64,000 nucleotides of DNA from Aldrovandia affinis (GCA_029706075.1 JAINUG010000011.1:2344501-2408500), one strand, 5' to 3'. Shown: positions 34,670-47,175, numbered from the stretch's first letter. The notes: generated by a model not told the origin, from the letters alone. Program-made: numbers and translations.

Positions 34670-36967
34670 AGTAATATTAACAGTTCAGTATACATATGAT
34701 ATTATTTGGCATGCAAGTTTTAAAGGACTATCAATTCCCAGATCCTGTCCAATAAACAAAACCCAGGGAATTCCTAAAATGTACTTCTGAACCCTGAAGA
34801 GATTAAACCCACAGGGCTCGTCTCTCATCTCACCTCTATTTTCAAAAAAAGAAAAAAGAGAAAGGGATTACTAAATACTTGCCAGGTGTTTGGAAAATAA
34901 AATGGGAAAGGCACTCATGAAAGTCAAATAAGTTATAATTTGATAGACTGTTTGCTGCCTCAGCTCCTGAATACGTGCTGTGTATATTGTGAAGTTCCCG
35001 GTTCCTGTTTTCTGGAGGTGTAATTGCTGATCCTAACAGAATGAATGTTTCAATTTTACCTGAGGAAGATAAATTGGTAGTCGGGGGATGCAGGGTGTTT
35101 GCTCTGGAGGAGAGTTGCAGGTTGATCCACGGGGAAGTGGCTGTACAGGAGGGTAGGAAAACATTTATTTTCAAAAATGGTATGTAAGCAGGTAACTTTA
35201 AGTTGTGGGGCTTGATCATCACAGTCTCTGGCACTTCTTATAACTATATTGTTAACTTAGTCATTACTCCTTAGTTGATTTATATAACATAATAATTTAC
35301 TCTCTTTTTCTTAAATGATTTCTTCTAAGATAAAACTGATAGCAACACTGCTCATTTTAGCATTGCTTATTCATTATTAAAAATGTGCATTCTTAACATT
35401 CTCAGTAGTGTTATCACTGTCCACTGCTGCAGCCTTTCTGAGAACTGTGCAGAGCTAATTGGGCTACATTTCTGCATTTATGAAAGAAGTGGATGTGCTG
35501 CAGTTTATACCTCTTAAAAATAGCATAGTTTAACAATCTCGGTTTGTCAAGTGGCAAAATATCATACTTTTCAAAAAAGCTGAAAATCCTGATCCTAGTG
35601 CTCCCCCACACCAAAATACAACTATAAATATTTATTTAAAGATCTTGATATCTTTCTTTAAATGACTTTAAAAAAATCTGTACTTGTAGCTAAACTTGTA
35701 AGCAAAAATTAATCCCAGTTTGGCCACCACTTTTTTGTAGCGTGCTAAAGAAATGGCCAATGTTTAGTGCAGTGTTTAGATAACTTTGCACAGTGTTTAC
35801 ATTCAAAATCCAAAAATGATTAGGCTCCTCCAAATTGTTTTTAGCAAAGGATAAATACTGTTCAAATGAATCCTCGTAGTGTCAGACAAATCTGTTCATT
35901 AGTTTTATTTAAAAGATGAGTGAAATTCATTAGCATTTCACATTTTTTCACTCTTCTACCACAGTGTTATACAGTTTCTCACCAAATTAGAACATGTCAG
36001 AAATGGACCAGTGCATTTCCCAAAACCTTTGTAGAGTTTCATGTGTTGTGGTTTTTCTAAAAATGTAGATTTTTGTATATGAAGCTCCATTCAAAATGAA
36101 AGGTGAAAAACAAGTCTAGTCATTGTCACTTACATTAAATCATGCCAAAAACTGGAAGCCATTTCAAAGCCATTGTTAAGAGCCATTATTTAGAAACAAA
36201 ATGGCAGCAACCAGCATCCTACTAAAGTGCTGTTATAGCAACTGCGTTACATCCTACCGACATTCACAATCCTATGCAGAGCAATAGTGATTAAAAAACA
36301 TTGTTAGCAGCTACCTAAATTGGGTTAGTCAGTCAACCAGCTTAGGTTAGTTTTAGTAAAGGATATAAATGTTACTCTTCATTTATAATTTCTGTGTTTT
36401 GGGTTGTTCATATAGCAATTGTTGTGGGTGACATCGCTTGTTAGATGAACTCATTTGCTTGTGGGGACAGAGATTAGACTGGAAATACTAATCACATAAT
36501 CTTAGCTAAAGTCAGTAAGGATAGTTATCTACTAGCTTATCTGGCTACCTTGTCTGTTTGTGTGGACACGATAATACGCATTAGCATATTAATCTGGCTA
36601 TGTAACATTAGCTAGCTAGTTAGTCCCAACTGGTTTGACAGCTGAAGTTGGATGCTAGTTTGTTTCTTTGTTATATAGTATCTACCGAAATATAGCTATT
36701 TAACTAGGTGGTATCATGCATCATGTTCACTAGACAATCATCATTTTGTAAATTGCTTTTGGAAATGTTTTTATCAACACAATTGCACTCTTTGTCTATG
36801 GAATAATGGGCTGTACAGGAGTTAACATTACTATGCTATGATCATGGATTTTCAATAAAATTTGGTATGTATGACTATATTCAAATCAACTCTAAAATAT
36901 GTTCTCTAGCTTGCTGTTAGGTCTGCCTTTTCAACACATTTGCTATTATGTATATTATATTATGTAT
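34670..36967. other. AT-rich DNA, nothing recognised
   Basis: No gene or transposon end supported. A minus-strand open frame near 34842-35234 has no known motif. Confidence 0.45.
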
Positions 36968-37450
36968 TGTGGCAGAATCAGGGGTGTTGGGTTTCAACGC
37001 AGCCAATTATGAAACAAGAGGAATTTATTTGGGGAATTCTTACAAAAAATGGGGGGAAGCAAACACACAGAGTCTGTGATCTGTTCTCTTTGTCGTTATC
37101 CGTAATCAAACGTCGTCAATCCAATCCAGGTCCTCAAACAATCAATGGTTGGTACACAAACAGGTTTTTCAAGTCAATCCAGTAAGAAATCTGAAAACAA
37201 TTCTCTAGCTTTCTCTCTCACTCACCACACATTTCCCTTCTGGAACTTTGCAAAGTATTTGGGGGAAAAGGTGCATCTTTTATTTCCTGTTCATTATGGG
37301 GGGAAAGCGCATCAGGTGTGCCCAGCCAACCCCGGACTTCCCATTAAGGTGCGGGGGTGGAGCCAGTGGGCTACTATGTACCACCCCTCAATTACCACCC
37401 CTTGGCATGCCTCCTGGTGGCTGCCATAGTATCAGTGTTATGGTGTTGTT
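36968..37450 (-). mobile_element. LTR-like region (tentative)
   Basis: On the plus strand it begins TGTGGCAGAATCAGGGG. Read on the minus strand it has AATAAA-type signals (about 37022-37029) near that terminus and a GC-richer upstream part (37300-37430) with 'gcgcatcaggtgtgcccagc', all typical of fish LTRs. The other end and a target duplication were not found. Confidence 0.3.
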
Positions 37451-39099
37451 CCCTCTAGTTCCTTAAGGTGGTGTGATCTCGGAGTAAATTGCTCCTAACG
37501 TTACCACGTTGTCCGTCTCTTCTTTATTACAAGTTACTACTACCTAACAGTAACCATAGGTAATCTCTTTGACAGAAAACAAAGGAATACAAAACAGTTT
37601 AACTTGTGCTCTAACAATGAAACAGCCACAGGTATGAGAAGCATAATTTGAAGCATAAATAGAACATTCTATTTAAAGTCCTTCGAAAAAACACACTCCC
37701 GCTGCCATAGAACTTACGTGTCGGGCTAACATAGTGTGGCAATGCATGAGATGAGGGGAGTTGCTACTCTCGCAGGTATTAGGCAGGAAGTAGCCAGGTA
37801 AATCAAACATGTCTGTCCCCTCAGAAAGCGTGCTCATCTGAGCCTGCTGATGAAGGAATAGCTTCGGACTTGTAAGTAGCTATTAGGTTAGTACTGCATA
37901 CTTTTGAAAGTCTGCTTGTTTAAGGCATGGTTTTAGTTGTGTAAACTCTGTTTGGTTGGAGGAAGAGGCGACTATAGAAATATGTGGGCAATATTAGCAA
38001 TAGCAATATTAATGTTGCACCGGAACATAGGTGCATGTTGCTGTGTTGTTGTATGTGACATATATTAGTGTTGCACCTGAACCACAGGGTTGTGTAGTAT
38101 TGAGCATGCATCGTGCAGACTGAAAAAGATGACCTTAATGTTAAACCTGTGTCTGTCATAACTCTGAACAAAGCAACAGAGTATACTGAAACAACGACCA
38201 GAGGGAGTAACTGGCGTTCTCTGAGAAGTAGTTATATAAACAGGTTTAGGACTAGCTACAAGGCACTTATTTACAAGTTTACACTTTATGCATGAGGTAT
38301 TCAGAACAATATGATGCTAGCCACTCCAAGTATTCTACAGTCAAGTCCAAGAAACAACAAGGTGTGCATGCCAGCATTTAGAAGGAGCGGGCAGCAAAGG
38401 ACGGATCACTGGTATTTTAAATGATATTCTCATTGTTTTGGTTTTAGGCTATTTGGAAGAGGTTTTAAATGACTTTAGTAAACTGTTTTAATCTTGTATG
38501 TTTTGTCTGCTGGCACTGTGTTTTTAGAGTGTGCATCTTTGTTTTACAGATCATGTCACGGTTTTAATTTATTGCTTATGTTTGGGATACAATTCCCCTG
38601 ATAGCATGTAGTATCACATTTTGAATGGCTGAGTGCCTCTTACAGTCTTTTCTTATTTCTGTGGCAAATGTAACCATTAACACCATGCCCAGTGTCTGTC
38701 TACACTGTCTTTCTGTCAGTGGCTTTACCATAATAAACTTTTAGTATTTTGTACATTGGAGATGGTGGTGTGTTAATTACCCATACAAAATAGTAATTTG
38801 TTAGCTAACTAGTCATGGTAACTGATGTAACTGATTACAGACATAGGTTATGTTACCTAAAAAAATTTGGTTTGATTTTGCGGTGGTCTTATAGCTGAAC
38901 CGGTAACCAGAAATCTGATTTCTCTAGTTCCGTGTTCTGTTCTCACTTCCCAGAGAGACTGTGACTAAGAAAATTGAGCGTAATGGCTGTATCTATCACT
39001 TCGTGTCTACTCTCACAATTCCCTGGAGAGATCTCCCACCCCTACATTTCAATAAAGTTTAAATAAAAATGATACTGTCGAATTACATACTCCATATTT
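37451..39099. other. AT-rich DNA; short local repeats only
   Basis: No gene recognised. Two diverged copies of 'attaatgttgcaccggaac' (about 38009 and 38065) and of a 'cgtgt-ct-ttctcac-ttccc' phrase (about 38931 and 39001) suggest small local duplications. Confidence 0.4.
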
Positions 39100-39425
39100 G
39101 TGTAATGAAAGAAAGTCTCATAACATGCTGTTCACAAACTATGTCGCTTTCTCTTCATTAGACATGACAAAATTGCCATTTCACTATGGCAAAGGTATTA
39201 AATGGGAAAAAGCTGATGATCTGATTGACCAAAATGAACCAAACCATCACCACACTCACAGGTAATTTATTCTTCTTAAAATGGCAAAATGGCAACCTCT
39301 TCTGCGCTGGAGATGCAGTACCGCTCTTGTCATGTGCCTTCGTCCAGCATTAGCACTACTGTCTGCATATTGCCCTTTGATAATGAAACTAGACATGGCG
39401 GACTCAGCTAGATGGTTCTAGTTTG
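39100..39425 (+). repeat. Exon-like module, copy 2
   Basis: The better-preserved copy of the module at 28555-28960, same strand, about 10.5 kb away. It contains a segment bounded by a pyrimidine-rich acceptor and a GT donor (39162-39261). Confidence 0.7.
39162..39261 (+). other. Candidate exon (100 nt) in module copy 2
   Basis: Preceded by 'cgctttctcttcattag', a good 3' splice site, and followed by 'gtaatt', an acceptable 5' splice site. One frame is fully open across it and begins MTKLPFHYGKGIKWEKADDL, ending in a His-rich stretch. I do not recognise the peptide. Partial conservation of the frame in copy 1 ('MTKFPVHYAKGIKREK') suggests former coding function, or an ORF of an unrecognised mobile element. 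Confidence 0.3.
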
Positions 39426-40034
39426 TGTCAAACAGATATTAAAAAACAAATACTTCCATAACACTGCCTGCCTCCTGGGTCTAACTGTGAATAATTGTAT
39501 AGCCATTGTCATCAGAGGGAAGATAGGGACTGCTACCTAAATTAGCTTTTTAAAATTGAATTTATAAAAATTTTTTATTTGTTTCTGAACCATTAATAAG
39601 AAGCTCAATTAAACCCCAAAAATGATGTTTCAAGTAAGAGATGATGGAAATGTCACATTATATGTTTTATATGTTTATATATTGTATATGGGGACAGGTG
39701 TTGGAAATTAGCCTTTTGCTATAAACGCTTGTTGTTTTTTTAATGTCCCTGACAAAAAACAAACAAATAAAATATATACTGCAAGTGCACTATTTGCATC
39801 ACATTTGGTTTACAACATGTTTCCATTAATAAATTAAGTGTAGCACACTATTCATTGGTTATATACACAATCATCACATAACACAACCTCTTTATGTCAA
39901 GTATAACTCCATTACCTTCTGGTGAAAAAACCCACAAAAACAAATGTTTTCATTGAATGGTTGGCAAATTCTCAAAATACACAGGAAAATAAACCCTTTA
40001 TTTTAACAAACCTTTTAAATATAAAAAAAAAAAT
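39426..40034. other. AT-rich DNA, nothing recognised
   Basis: A phrase at 39616-39648 ('ccccaaaaatgatgtttcaa...') resembles 40396-40428 at the other side of the SINE; otherwise no feature. Confidence 0.4.
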
Positions 40035-40399
40035 CATTTTTTTCCCATTTTCTCCCAATTTAGTAACCAATGACACCCTGTCTTTTCATTTCAATCCCCC
40101 CTTGTATTGTGAGTCTGCTGCTGTAGCCCTGAGACCATCAGTGACAAAGGTGATGTACCGCCTCCTCTGAGCCAGCACTCACCAAGCCGTCTGTAACTAT
40201 AACTCCGGTACACAGAGCCACTCGTATACACAGTGAACTCATACTGGCTTTCCTTCCCCTCCCTGGGGTGGACACCCAATTGCCGCCCCTTAGTGGCACT
40301 CCTGGCCAGAACCAATACTAGCGTGGCTGGTGGAATTGAACCCCGGTCGCAGTGGCCAGTGTCAAACGTTGTAACCACTAGACCACCCAGGAGGCCCCA
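40035..40399 (-). mobile_element. tRNA-derived SINE (about 365 bp)
   Basis: Minus strand: starts GGGGCCTCCTGGG, box A TGGTCTAGTGG (plus 40376-40386), box B GGTTCAATTCC (plus 40332-40342), then a body with 'GGGTGTCCACCCCAGGG'. The tail ends 'ATTGGTTACTAAATTGGGAG' followed by an A-rich end, a LINE-derived tail common in fish SINEs. Exact target duplications were not resolved because both flanks are A-rich. Confidence 0.85.
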
Positions 40400-42279
40400 A
40401 AAATTATGTTTTAAGTGAGAAATAATGGTTGGCAAAAGCGAAAAAAGCCAAGAAATTCACACTGTTATCTTGACCAATGCACTGACATAGCTTCCAACGC
40501 ACAATGCTTTGATACCTGCTACAGTATGGTACTATGTTGATCTACTTCAAACAACGTACTCACCACTGGGCAGGTTGCTGAGGATTCAATCAAACTCTCT
40601 ATTTGAATCAACAACCAAATTATTTTCAGAGAAACACATCGGTGGATCTGTGCATTTTACTTCTATATCATTTGCCCAGCATCTGTCTATTTTACTCCCC
40701 CCCACCCCACACACACACAAAATATGGCGATTTGTGTTTTTTCCAGTTTTATGTTGGCAATACAAAATACAATATACAAAATACAAAAATGAAAATATTT
40801 ATTTAGTTGCTGAATCTTTAGTCGCTTCTTAAAATATCTGCTGCAGACATTCTCCACAAGTGCAGGAGGAAACTAGGGGCACAGTAATACAGTGACAAAA
40901 TATAAATCAAATCATGTATACCAAACATTCTATAGCTAATTTATGTCTGTAAACACTTCATTTTGCCACATAGCACGCAGCAAATATAGAACAGAAGCGA
41001 AAGACAATGCTGTGCTCCTCCAGCAATGCACTCGTGATGCGATGTGTTCGCTTCTGGTGTAGATTACCCCTTCCACTGCCATTTCAATTACTGTGCTTTG
41101 CTGCGCTGCGCTGCGTCGCGTGCAGTTTAGATTGGACTTAAGCCTGAACCGTTGTTCAATTCTCTCTCATACCATGTGCGCTTTCCACCGCACGCTTCTC
41201 GTCTTATTCTTTGACCAACTTTTTAAAACCCCAAACAACTTCAAAATGGAAGCATTGCTAAAGGAGCCTTCTGACAGCTGAACGGCTTTAGGATGTGAAG
41301 GTTAGAGCAAGATGCCCATTGACATATTCATTTCATGGCTTCCTTTCCTTCGACAGCGCTACTTGAATCTAGACAGGTGCATCCCAAGCCAGCTGTGACC
41401 ACAGATCTGTGCCTGTCCATGTTCGCACAGGGGGGATTACACCTGCCTATGAGTCCCGCTTGATCTTGATTAATGTTCGGCGCATGACAGTCTGTTTCAA
41501 TGGTGCCCCACAAATGTCAAACATGTGATGAAGTGCCGAGCATCGACTCAAAGAGGAGGGGGGACAATCAAATGCCAGATGTGCTGCTGGCAAGATGACT
41601 AATTAATGAATGCAAATCCACTAAGGCTTTGCTTAGATTGTCCCCTCATGTTTAGTTTTTGGCTTAAATAGAATAAGTATTTTAACTTGGACATCATGGT
41701 TTGGGAAGCATTGAATGGTATATTTTCCTTTTCCTCCCCATTTCTGTCTGTGCAGGTGAATGTAGTGCATCAACGAGTGCTTCTGTAGCTTCCCCGCAGA
41801 TTGTGTTCTTCTCAAATGTTAATTGTTTTTCTCCCTTTTTACGAGCAACGAATATGCAGCTGTCAGTTTGTTTTGATGGTTTTGTTTGTTTCTGGAACTG
41901 TGTGTCCCTGTATTCTTATGAGCGGGTTTGTTTGTTTGTTAGTGCAAGTATGAAGTTGGCTCCTGAGAGGAATGTGTTTCCTTTTTAACTTTCTCCGGAT
42001 CTGGATGGTATCACATGTTTATATCGGGGCTATCAGGCTTATTCACAATACCTAAAAGACTAGGCTATGTTTCCATGAAACCTATTGCACATAACAACAT
42101 ACAAATGTATCCATCACTTGGTTAGGAAATTTGGGAAATATTGTAAAAGTTACGGAAAAATGTTGCTTGAATCCAAGCCTGTGTGACATTACACTTCTGT
42201 TTATGTTCATTTTTTTCTAAACTTTCTGTAGGACTGCTAATACTGCTAATAGTTTTTTGTTTTTAAACAAATTAAATGG
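40400..42279. other. AT-rich DNA, nothing recognised
   Basis: No gene supported. A short GCTGC-rich run ('tgctgcgctgcgctgcgtcg') lies at about 41098-41118. Confidence 0.45.
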
Positions 42280-42329
42280 GTAACACTTTACAATATGGTT
42301 CCATTAACTAACACAAACAAATCCATAAC

Positions 42330-43032
42330 TGTCACAGTTTTACCTTGTTTGGCCGCTGGAGGGCGCTTGCATGTGATGGTCTGTTTTCTTTTGGTTTGCG
42401 TGAGGAATCATTGTCATTTCCGCCATCCTTATATGGTCTTTTGTCGGTGAGTTTTCCGATCACTTTCAGCTGAGGGTTATCAGTGTTAATTCCGCCTTTT
42501 ATTTAAGGTCTGTGTTTTCCTCATACAAACGCTTCTGTGTAAACCATTGTTATGCTCTAGCCGGTACTAAGAACTAAGGTATTAGTTTTCCACCCTGTGG
42601 TCTCTCAGTTAAAGAGAGAAGGTACTTCTCATCTCATTTAAAGGTTTAGCGTTACCACTCTGTGGTTGTCTTTCAGGAGGAAGATTCCTTTCCTATCTAA
42701 AGGTTTTATGCTCGCCACTCTGGTGGTATTTCCTTTCGAGGTTCATTCTTTGTTTTTTGGGTTAAAATTCCCCAGAGCTAAAGTCTCTAAAATCATTTTA
42801 GTTTCTTACCTCTTCGTTGAAGAGTTCTCGCCCTTATTGGGTTGTTTTCTGTTTAATTAATGTCTGTTTAATTTCCGTGGACTTTTGTGCCCAGAGTTTT
42901 CTTTTCTTTGTCCTTCCATTTTTCCCCCTGCTCCCTAATCTGTTCGCAGACTTAGTAGCTGACTACTCATGGTCAGCTTTTAGATATTCATGAAATCTGC
43001 GTGTGGCTCTTCCACCCTCGACCCACACTACA
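42330..43032 (+). mobile_element. Solo LTR (703 bp) with perfect 5-bp target duplication
   Basis: Begins TGTCACAGTTTTACC, ends CCCACACTACA (TGT...ACA), and is flanked on both sides by ATAAC (42325-42329 and 43033-43037). The start and the nearby 'ggccgctggagggcgc' are typical of fish Ty3/gypsy LTRs; that family name is inference. A TATA-like 'ttatttaagg' occurs at about 42499-42508. No internal coding sequence remains, so it formed by LTR-LTR recombination. Confidence 0.88.
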
Positions 43033-43087
43033 ATAACTAAAGTATTAAGAAAGCATTCATTCATATGAACTAAACCATGAACATTAA

Positions 43088-43736
43088 GGGCCCTATTTTC
43101 GTGCCGGCGCTAAGGGGCGTTATGCCCTAGCGCAGGTGAATTGCCAGTTTTGTTTGCCGTCTCCGCCAGGTTCGGCAATTTCGTGGTGTGCAGTGAAGGC
43201 GTTTGCACGACTATGGGCTGGGCAGCGCAATAGGGGGTGTGACAATGAAAACAGTCGGGCGCTATGCAAGTTTGGTGTCAAGTAATGACTTTGCGTTAAC
43301 GTCCAACTAGACCACCTCTTAGCGCAAACGCTGGCGCTCTGTGCAATTTGGTGACTTTATTGATGCGCACATATGAACATAAGGTTATCTGAAATCACAT
43401 GAGAATGTTTTGTGAATATTGTGAATTTCCCCCACATTGAGGCAAATCGTACAATCCATGGGTAACTTGCAAGCGTAATCAATTAAACTAAAAACTATTT
43501 CACAGCTTGTGGTTATTCAATGCACAGACATGAAAGACTAAAGCCAGCAGGCCATCCATCGCAATCGTTCAGTAAGATACACCTGTTAAATAAATATATG
43601 TTTGTATGCACATTGTTTTTCTTATGTGAAATCTCTTTTACAACTGCGCCGGAGGTGCGCTATCGTCCTAAAGCGCCACCGTCTTCGCTTTGCGTTTGCG
43701 TTACCGACACCGCCCTAATTCACCAAAATAGGGCCC
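43088..43736. mobile_element. PIF/Harbinger MITE (649 bp)
   Basis: Termini GGGCCCTATTTTCGTG and (reverse complement of right end) GGGCCCTATTTTGGTG, flanked by TAA on both sides (43085-43087 and 43737-43739), the 3-bp duplication typical of PIF/Harbinger. Internally rich in 'gcgcaa', 'gcgct' and 'ggcgct' phrases near both ends. No transposase, so it is non-autonomous. Confidence 0.85.
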
Positions 43737-43790
43737 TAAATGTGACATTAGTTTGGATAAGTACATATGTTTACATATAAACATATAACT

Positions 43791-46700
43791 CCTGATGCAA
43801 GAAATGTGTTGATTCTCTGCAATATGATCAATATGATGTGAAAATGTATTGCCCCCTTGCAATATTAAGTGTCACATATTTTAGTCTGTGATAAATTACA
43901 CATATTACTGTAATGTAACATCATATTCTTATATGACAGATATTTGTCTATTTGATCAGCACCCTGACAACCTTTGTTCTCACCCACTGGGCCAAATAAC
44001 ACTCAGAAGTACTCAGTGAACATGACAACAAATAAAATGAATATTTTATTAAATTGAGGGACCATCATCTGCCTTCAACTGGAATTGAATATACTGTATA
44101 GAGTGCTTAATATTTGGAAGCACTCTATATAGTGTATTATACCACGGCTTGGATGAATACTCGATTCCGATTCTAATCGAGTGTGGCGATTATTTTCCTG
44201 TAAGTTGCACGGAGAAACATCTAGCACAGCTATGAAGTATGCTCCAGTAAAGTTGACCTTATCACCATTTCAAATGAATAGACAAACACAGTCAGCTTTC
44301 TGTTTCTATTGAACATTCTATTTACAACTGAAAATAATTGCACAAGTAACAAGCTAACAACAACATAGCTGCAACAATTTTGTTTAATTCTGTTTAATTG
44401 TATGTGTGTTTAATTATTTCTACTACATGAAAAGTATTTCTAAAGACATTGCCCCCTGTTTACAGAAAGTGGAGACTCATGGCCTTTCATGAGAAAACTG
44501 CTTTCTCCCAAATTCAATAAGATTATGCCACATGACAAATCTGAACATCATGTATATAAATGTTGCAGATTTTTCCTGTCTTTCCTCTTCTAAGAGTGGT
44601 GCAGTAAAATTGATTTCCTGGTGTCTTGCCTGACTGAAAAAGCACACAGAAGTTGTTAATTAACAGTATGACACTGATTACTTCACGTTTCCAATACTGA
44701 TCTCATTACTTCCAGCACTGGAAATACATCATTTTCCAAGATAGGTAGCAACTGAGGTAGTCAGAGGATATTGGAATTGACAACAGGGATGGCCAGCTTT
44801 GGTTTGACAAAGATGGATTATACTGCCAACTTTTAATTAGCTCTTTATTAAATCCAACTAAGCAAGTGATGGTGGGGTTTCTCATGAACCTATACAGTAA
44901 TTAACACACAAAGTACAAAGAATACATCGGGTCAATAGCATCATTGGCTCGGGTTGTTTTCTTTTCTTTTCTCTTTGCTGTCCGTCCTTAAACAGAGAGA
45001 GGATATTATGAGCAACATGGCCCTGATTTTGAAACAGATGGGGACTGCTGAACCACCAGCTGCTCCAGCTCTTATCCCCTGAGCTCCGGCATATGCTGAG
45101 GAAAGGCCTCTTGCAAAAGTGACTGACCAGCGTTCCTGCCACATGAGGTCAGAGTCTTGGTTTCAACCCTGAACTGACCAGCTCCAATGTTGAGCGTATA
45201 TCGTCGATTATCAAGATTCGAGAAGCCCAGATGAGCGAGGGTCCACAAACAAACAACCTGGTGGTCTATATTTCTATTCTCATCACCACTGCTATTTTCC
45301 CAGATGGCATAAGTTATGTATGTGTTAAAGCTGATACTAATCCACAGGACCATACATCACTTAGTTTACCTACGGAGTATATCAACACCTCTGTAGCTTT
45401 TCAGCAGAGATGTCTCCATGATTTATCACAGCTCTCTGTTTCTTCTTCACTTTCTGTCAATCTCTCCGAGTGAAAAATCACATCCAGTTTGTAGTGATCA
45501 GCTTCTGAAGTTGCTGTAATTATTCTATCATGTCACATAAAGGTCTAATGTACTTCTTCTAGTTTGGAGAAACCACCTTCTGCAATGAGGTATCCAAAAT
45601 TGAATTAAAAGGAGTAATGCTGCTATGGGTATGTGTGTGTGTGTGTGTGTGTGTCTATACATACAGTATATATACATATACTGTATATATATTGGTTTCA
45701 CAAATGGTAGAGATTACTTATGGAATATGGTACTTATGGTGCTCAGTACAAACAAAGATCAAAGTGAATATGCTTGTTCCTACACTCAGGTGTGCACAAC
45801 ATGGCTTCAATCAGGCAATTCAGTGTTTGCTTTCACCTTTCATTTCCAATAAGTTTAACAAACTGACTTAGTGAGAGCTCAAATTAATTAAGAAACAACA
45901 CAAATGCCCTGTTACTTTATAAATGGGAATAAATTAAATTAAATGGTAAACAATAACCTTACAGTATCTCCCTTTAGTGTGTGTGTGTGTTTGAGTGAAA
46001 AAGACATACCCTACACTAAATCATGTTGTGTTCATGTGTGGAAATGCATGTATGAAAAATGCATAAAGTTTAGCATCCTGCCTTAGCATTGTTTAGTATT
46101 GTATTGTTTACTTTGATTTTCAACATATTTACTTGTTTTTTTGTATTTTTTTACCTTTGAGTACCACAATACGATTCAGAAGTGACTTTGGTCGGACTCC
46201 CACCTCCCCCCCCCCAAAAAAAAACAGGAAGGCAACAGCATGGAAATGGAGATTGAGGCCAAGTGGTCAAGTAGTTTCCTGGGGAGAAAAACACTCAGCT
46301 GTTTTAGTGTCAATTGTAGCTGCACAATCAATCGCCTTGGAGTTAAAGAAACTCACTTCCAGCGACACCGGAGCAGTACATTTCTTTTCCATTTGTCTTT
46401 TCTGCTGTTTTTGTTTCTGGTGTCTTTTAAGGTGCAGGTTTTGCTTATCCTTGCAGAAAAGGGAACACTTCTCCAGAGTGAAGGAGTGGGGGTATTTGGG
46501 GTGAGAGCACTTGGGGGACAGTAAATGGAAGAAAATAAATAACCCTAACATTGCCTAAATTTCAGACTGTTCAATGTAATGTGGATCAAATATCTATTCC
46601 TTGTCCGACAACCATTATTGACCAGAATTTATAAAACCTCAAGAGGTATTTTTATTGGATACATGCATTGCTGTAAACTGAACTGACCATGAATAACTGT

Positions 46701-46804
46701 TTGGTTCTCATTCTCCTTTTCTGGTCGTACCTCAAAGGGTTCTCTACTTAAATGTCAGGAATTACAGCTGCCTTGTTTGCATTTAATGACAGTTTGTTTT
46801 TCAG
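43791..46804. other. AT-rich DNA, mostly nothing recognised
   Basis: At about 44140-44215 'accacggcttggatgaatac' and the small inverted repeat CTCGATT/AATCGAG resemble a common fish MITE fragment. A C11-A11 type homopolymer junction lies near 46206-46224. No gene supported. Confidence 0.4.
45627..45654. repeat. (GT)n microsatellite with adjoining TATA palindrome
   Basis: A short GT run followed by 'acagtatatatacatatact' at about 45664-45683, the same ATATACTGTATAT motif seen beside other repeats. Confidence 0.9.
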
Positions 46805-46855
46805 ACACCATTAGAATCTTCAGCTTTGCTGTGAAAGAGATCCGGATGAAAATAG
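46805..46855 (+). other. Candidate 51-nt micro-exon of a host gene
   Basis: Preceded by 'acagtttgtttttcag' (strong pyrimidine tract and AG) and followed by 'gtgaga' after ...ATAG, a strong 5' splice site. Only one of three frames is open: it reads TIRIFSFAVKEIRMKI with split codons at both ends (phase 1 on both sides). The length is a multiple of three, so it could be skipped without shifting a frame, as alternative micro-exons of large genes often are. I cannot name the gene and saw no neighbouring exons. Confidence 0.35.
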
Positions 46856-47175
46856 GTGAGAACGAGGTATTCACACTTCATCTTGACGCTGAGTCACATG
46901 TTCGCTGAGAAGTGTAGCTCACAGGGCCAGTGTTTTTGGGCAGGATCTCACCTAAGGCCCTGTCACAGCCACACACACACAAACATATACACACACTACC
47001 ACCCATATGCCAACAAACACACTCTTTTGTTTAGAATAGTTTTAGTTAAATGAAGTTAAATAAATACATTGAAAACCATTATTATAAATAAGAACACATT
47101 GAATGATAAACCTTAAATATCATTAATAAAGGACAAAATGTATAACAACAATAAATGCAATAAATAAAACTTTAG
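46856..47175. other. AT-rich DNA, nothing recognised
   Basis: A short (CA)-rich stretch near 46971-47000 only. Confidence 0.45.

Larger units (their letters stand above)
42280..43790 (+). mobile_element. Older interspersed repeat split by two later insertions
   Basis: The phrase 'taacactttacaatatggtt' (42281-42300) and, after the solo LTR, 'aactaaaccatgaacattaa' (43068-43087) are the left and middle parts of a very common fish repeat (the 'gtaacactttacaataaggt...gaactaacaatgaacaat' family, probably a non-autonomous DNA element). The right part after 43740 is unclear, so the limits are approximate. Confidence 0.55.

Noticed and set aside
34842-35234. 130-codon minus-strand ORF
   Set aside because: It ends in a poly-Phe run from a simple A/T tract, has no motif, and lacks splice or promoter support.
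36968-37450. Confident solo LTR call
   Set aside because: Only one plausible terminus and no target duplication; kept only as a tentative low-confidence feature.
41093-41281. Short plus-strand ORF in a GCTGC-rich stretch as a host gene start
   Set aside because: No recognisable motif, no splice context, and the GC-rich run is only about 20 bp.
46133-46551. Overlapping ORFs of 94-123 codons on both strands
   Set aside because: All three overlap in different frames with low-complexity Cys/Phe/Leu-rich translations and no known motif.
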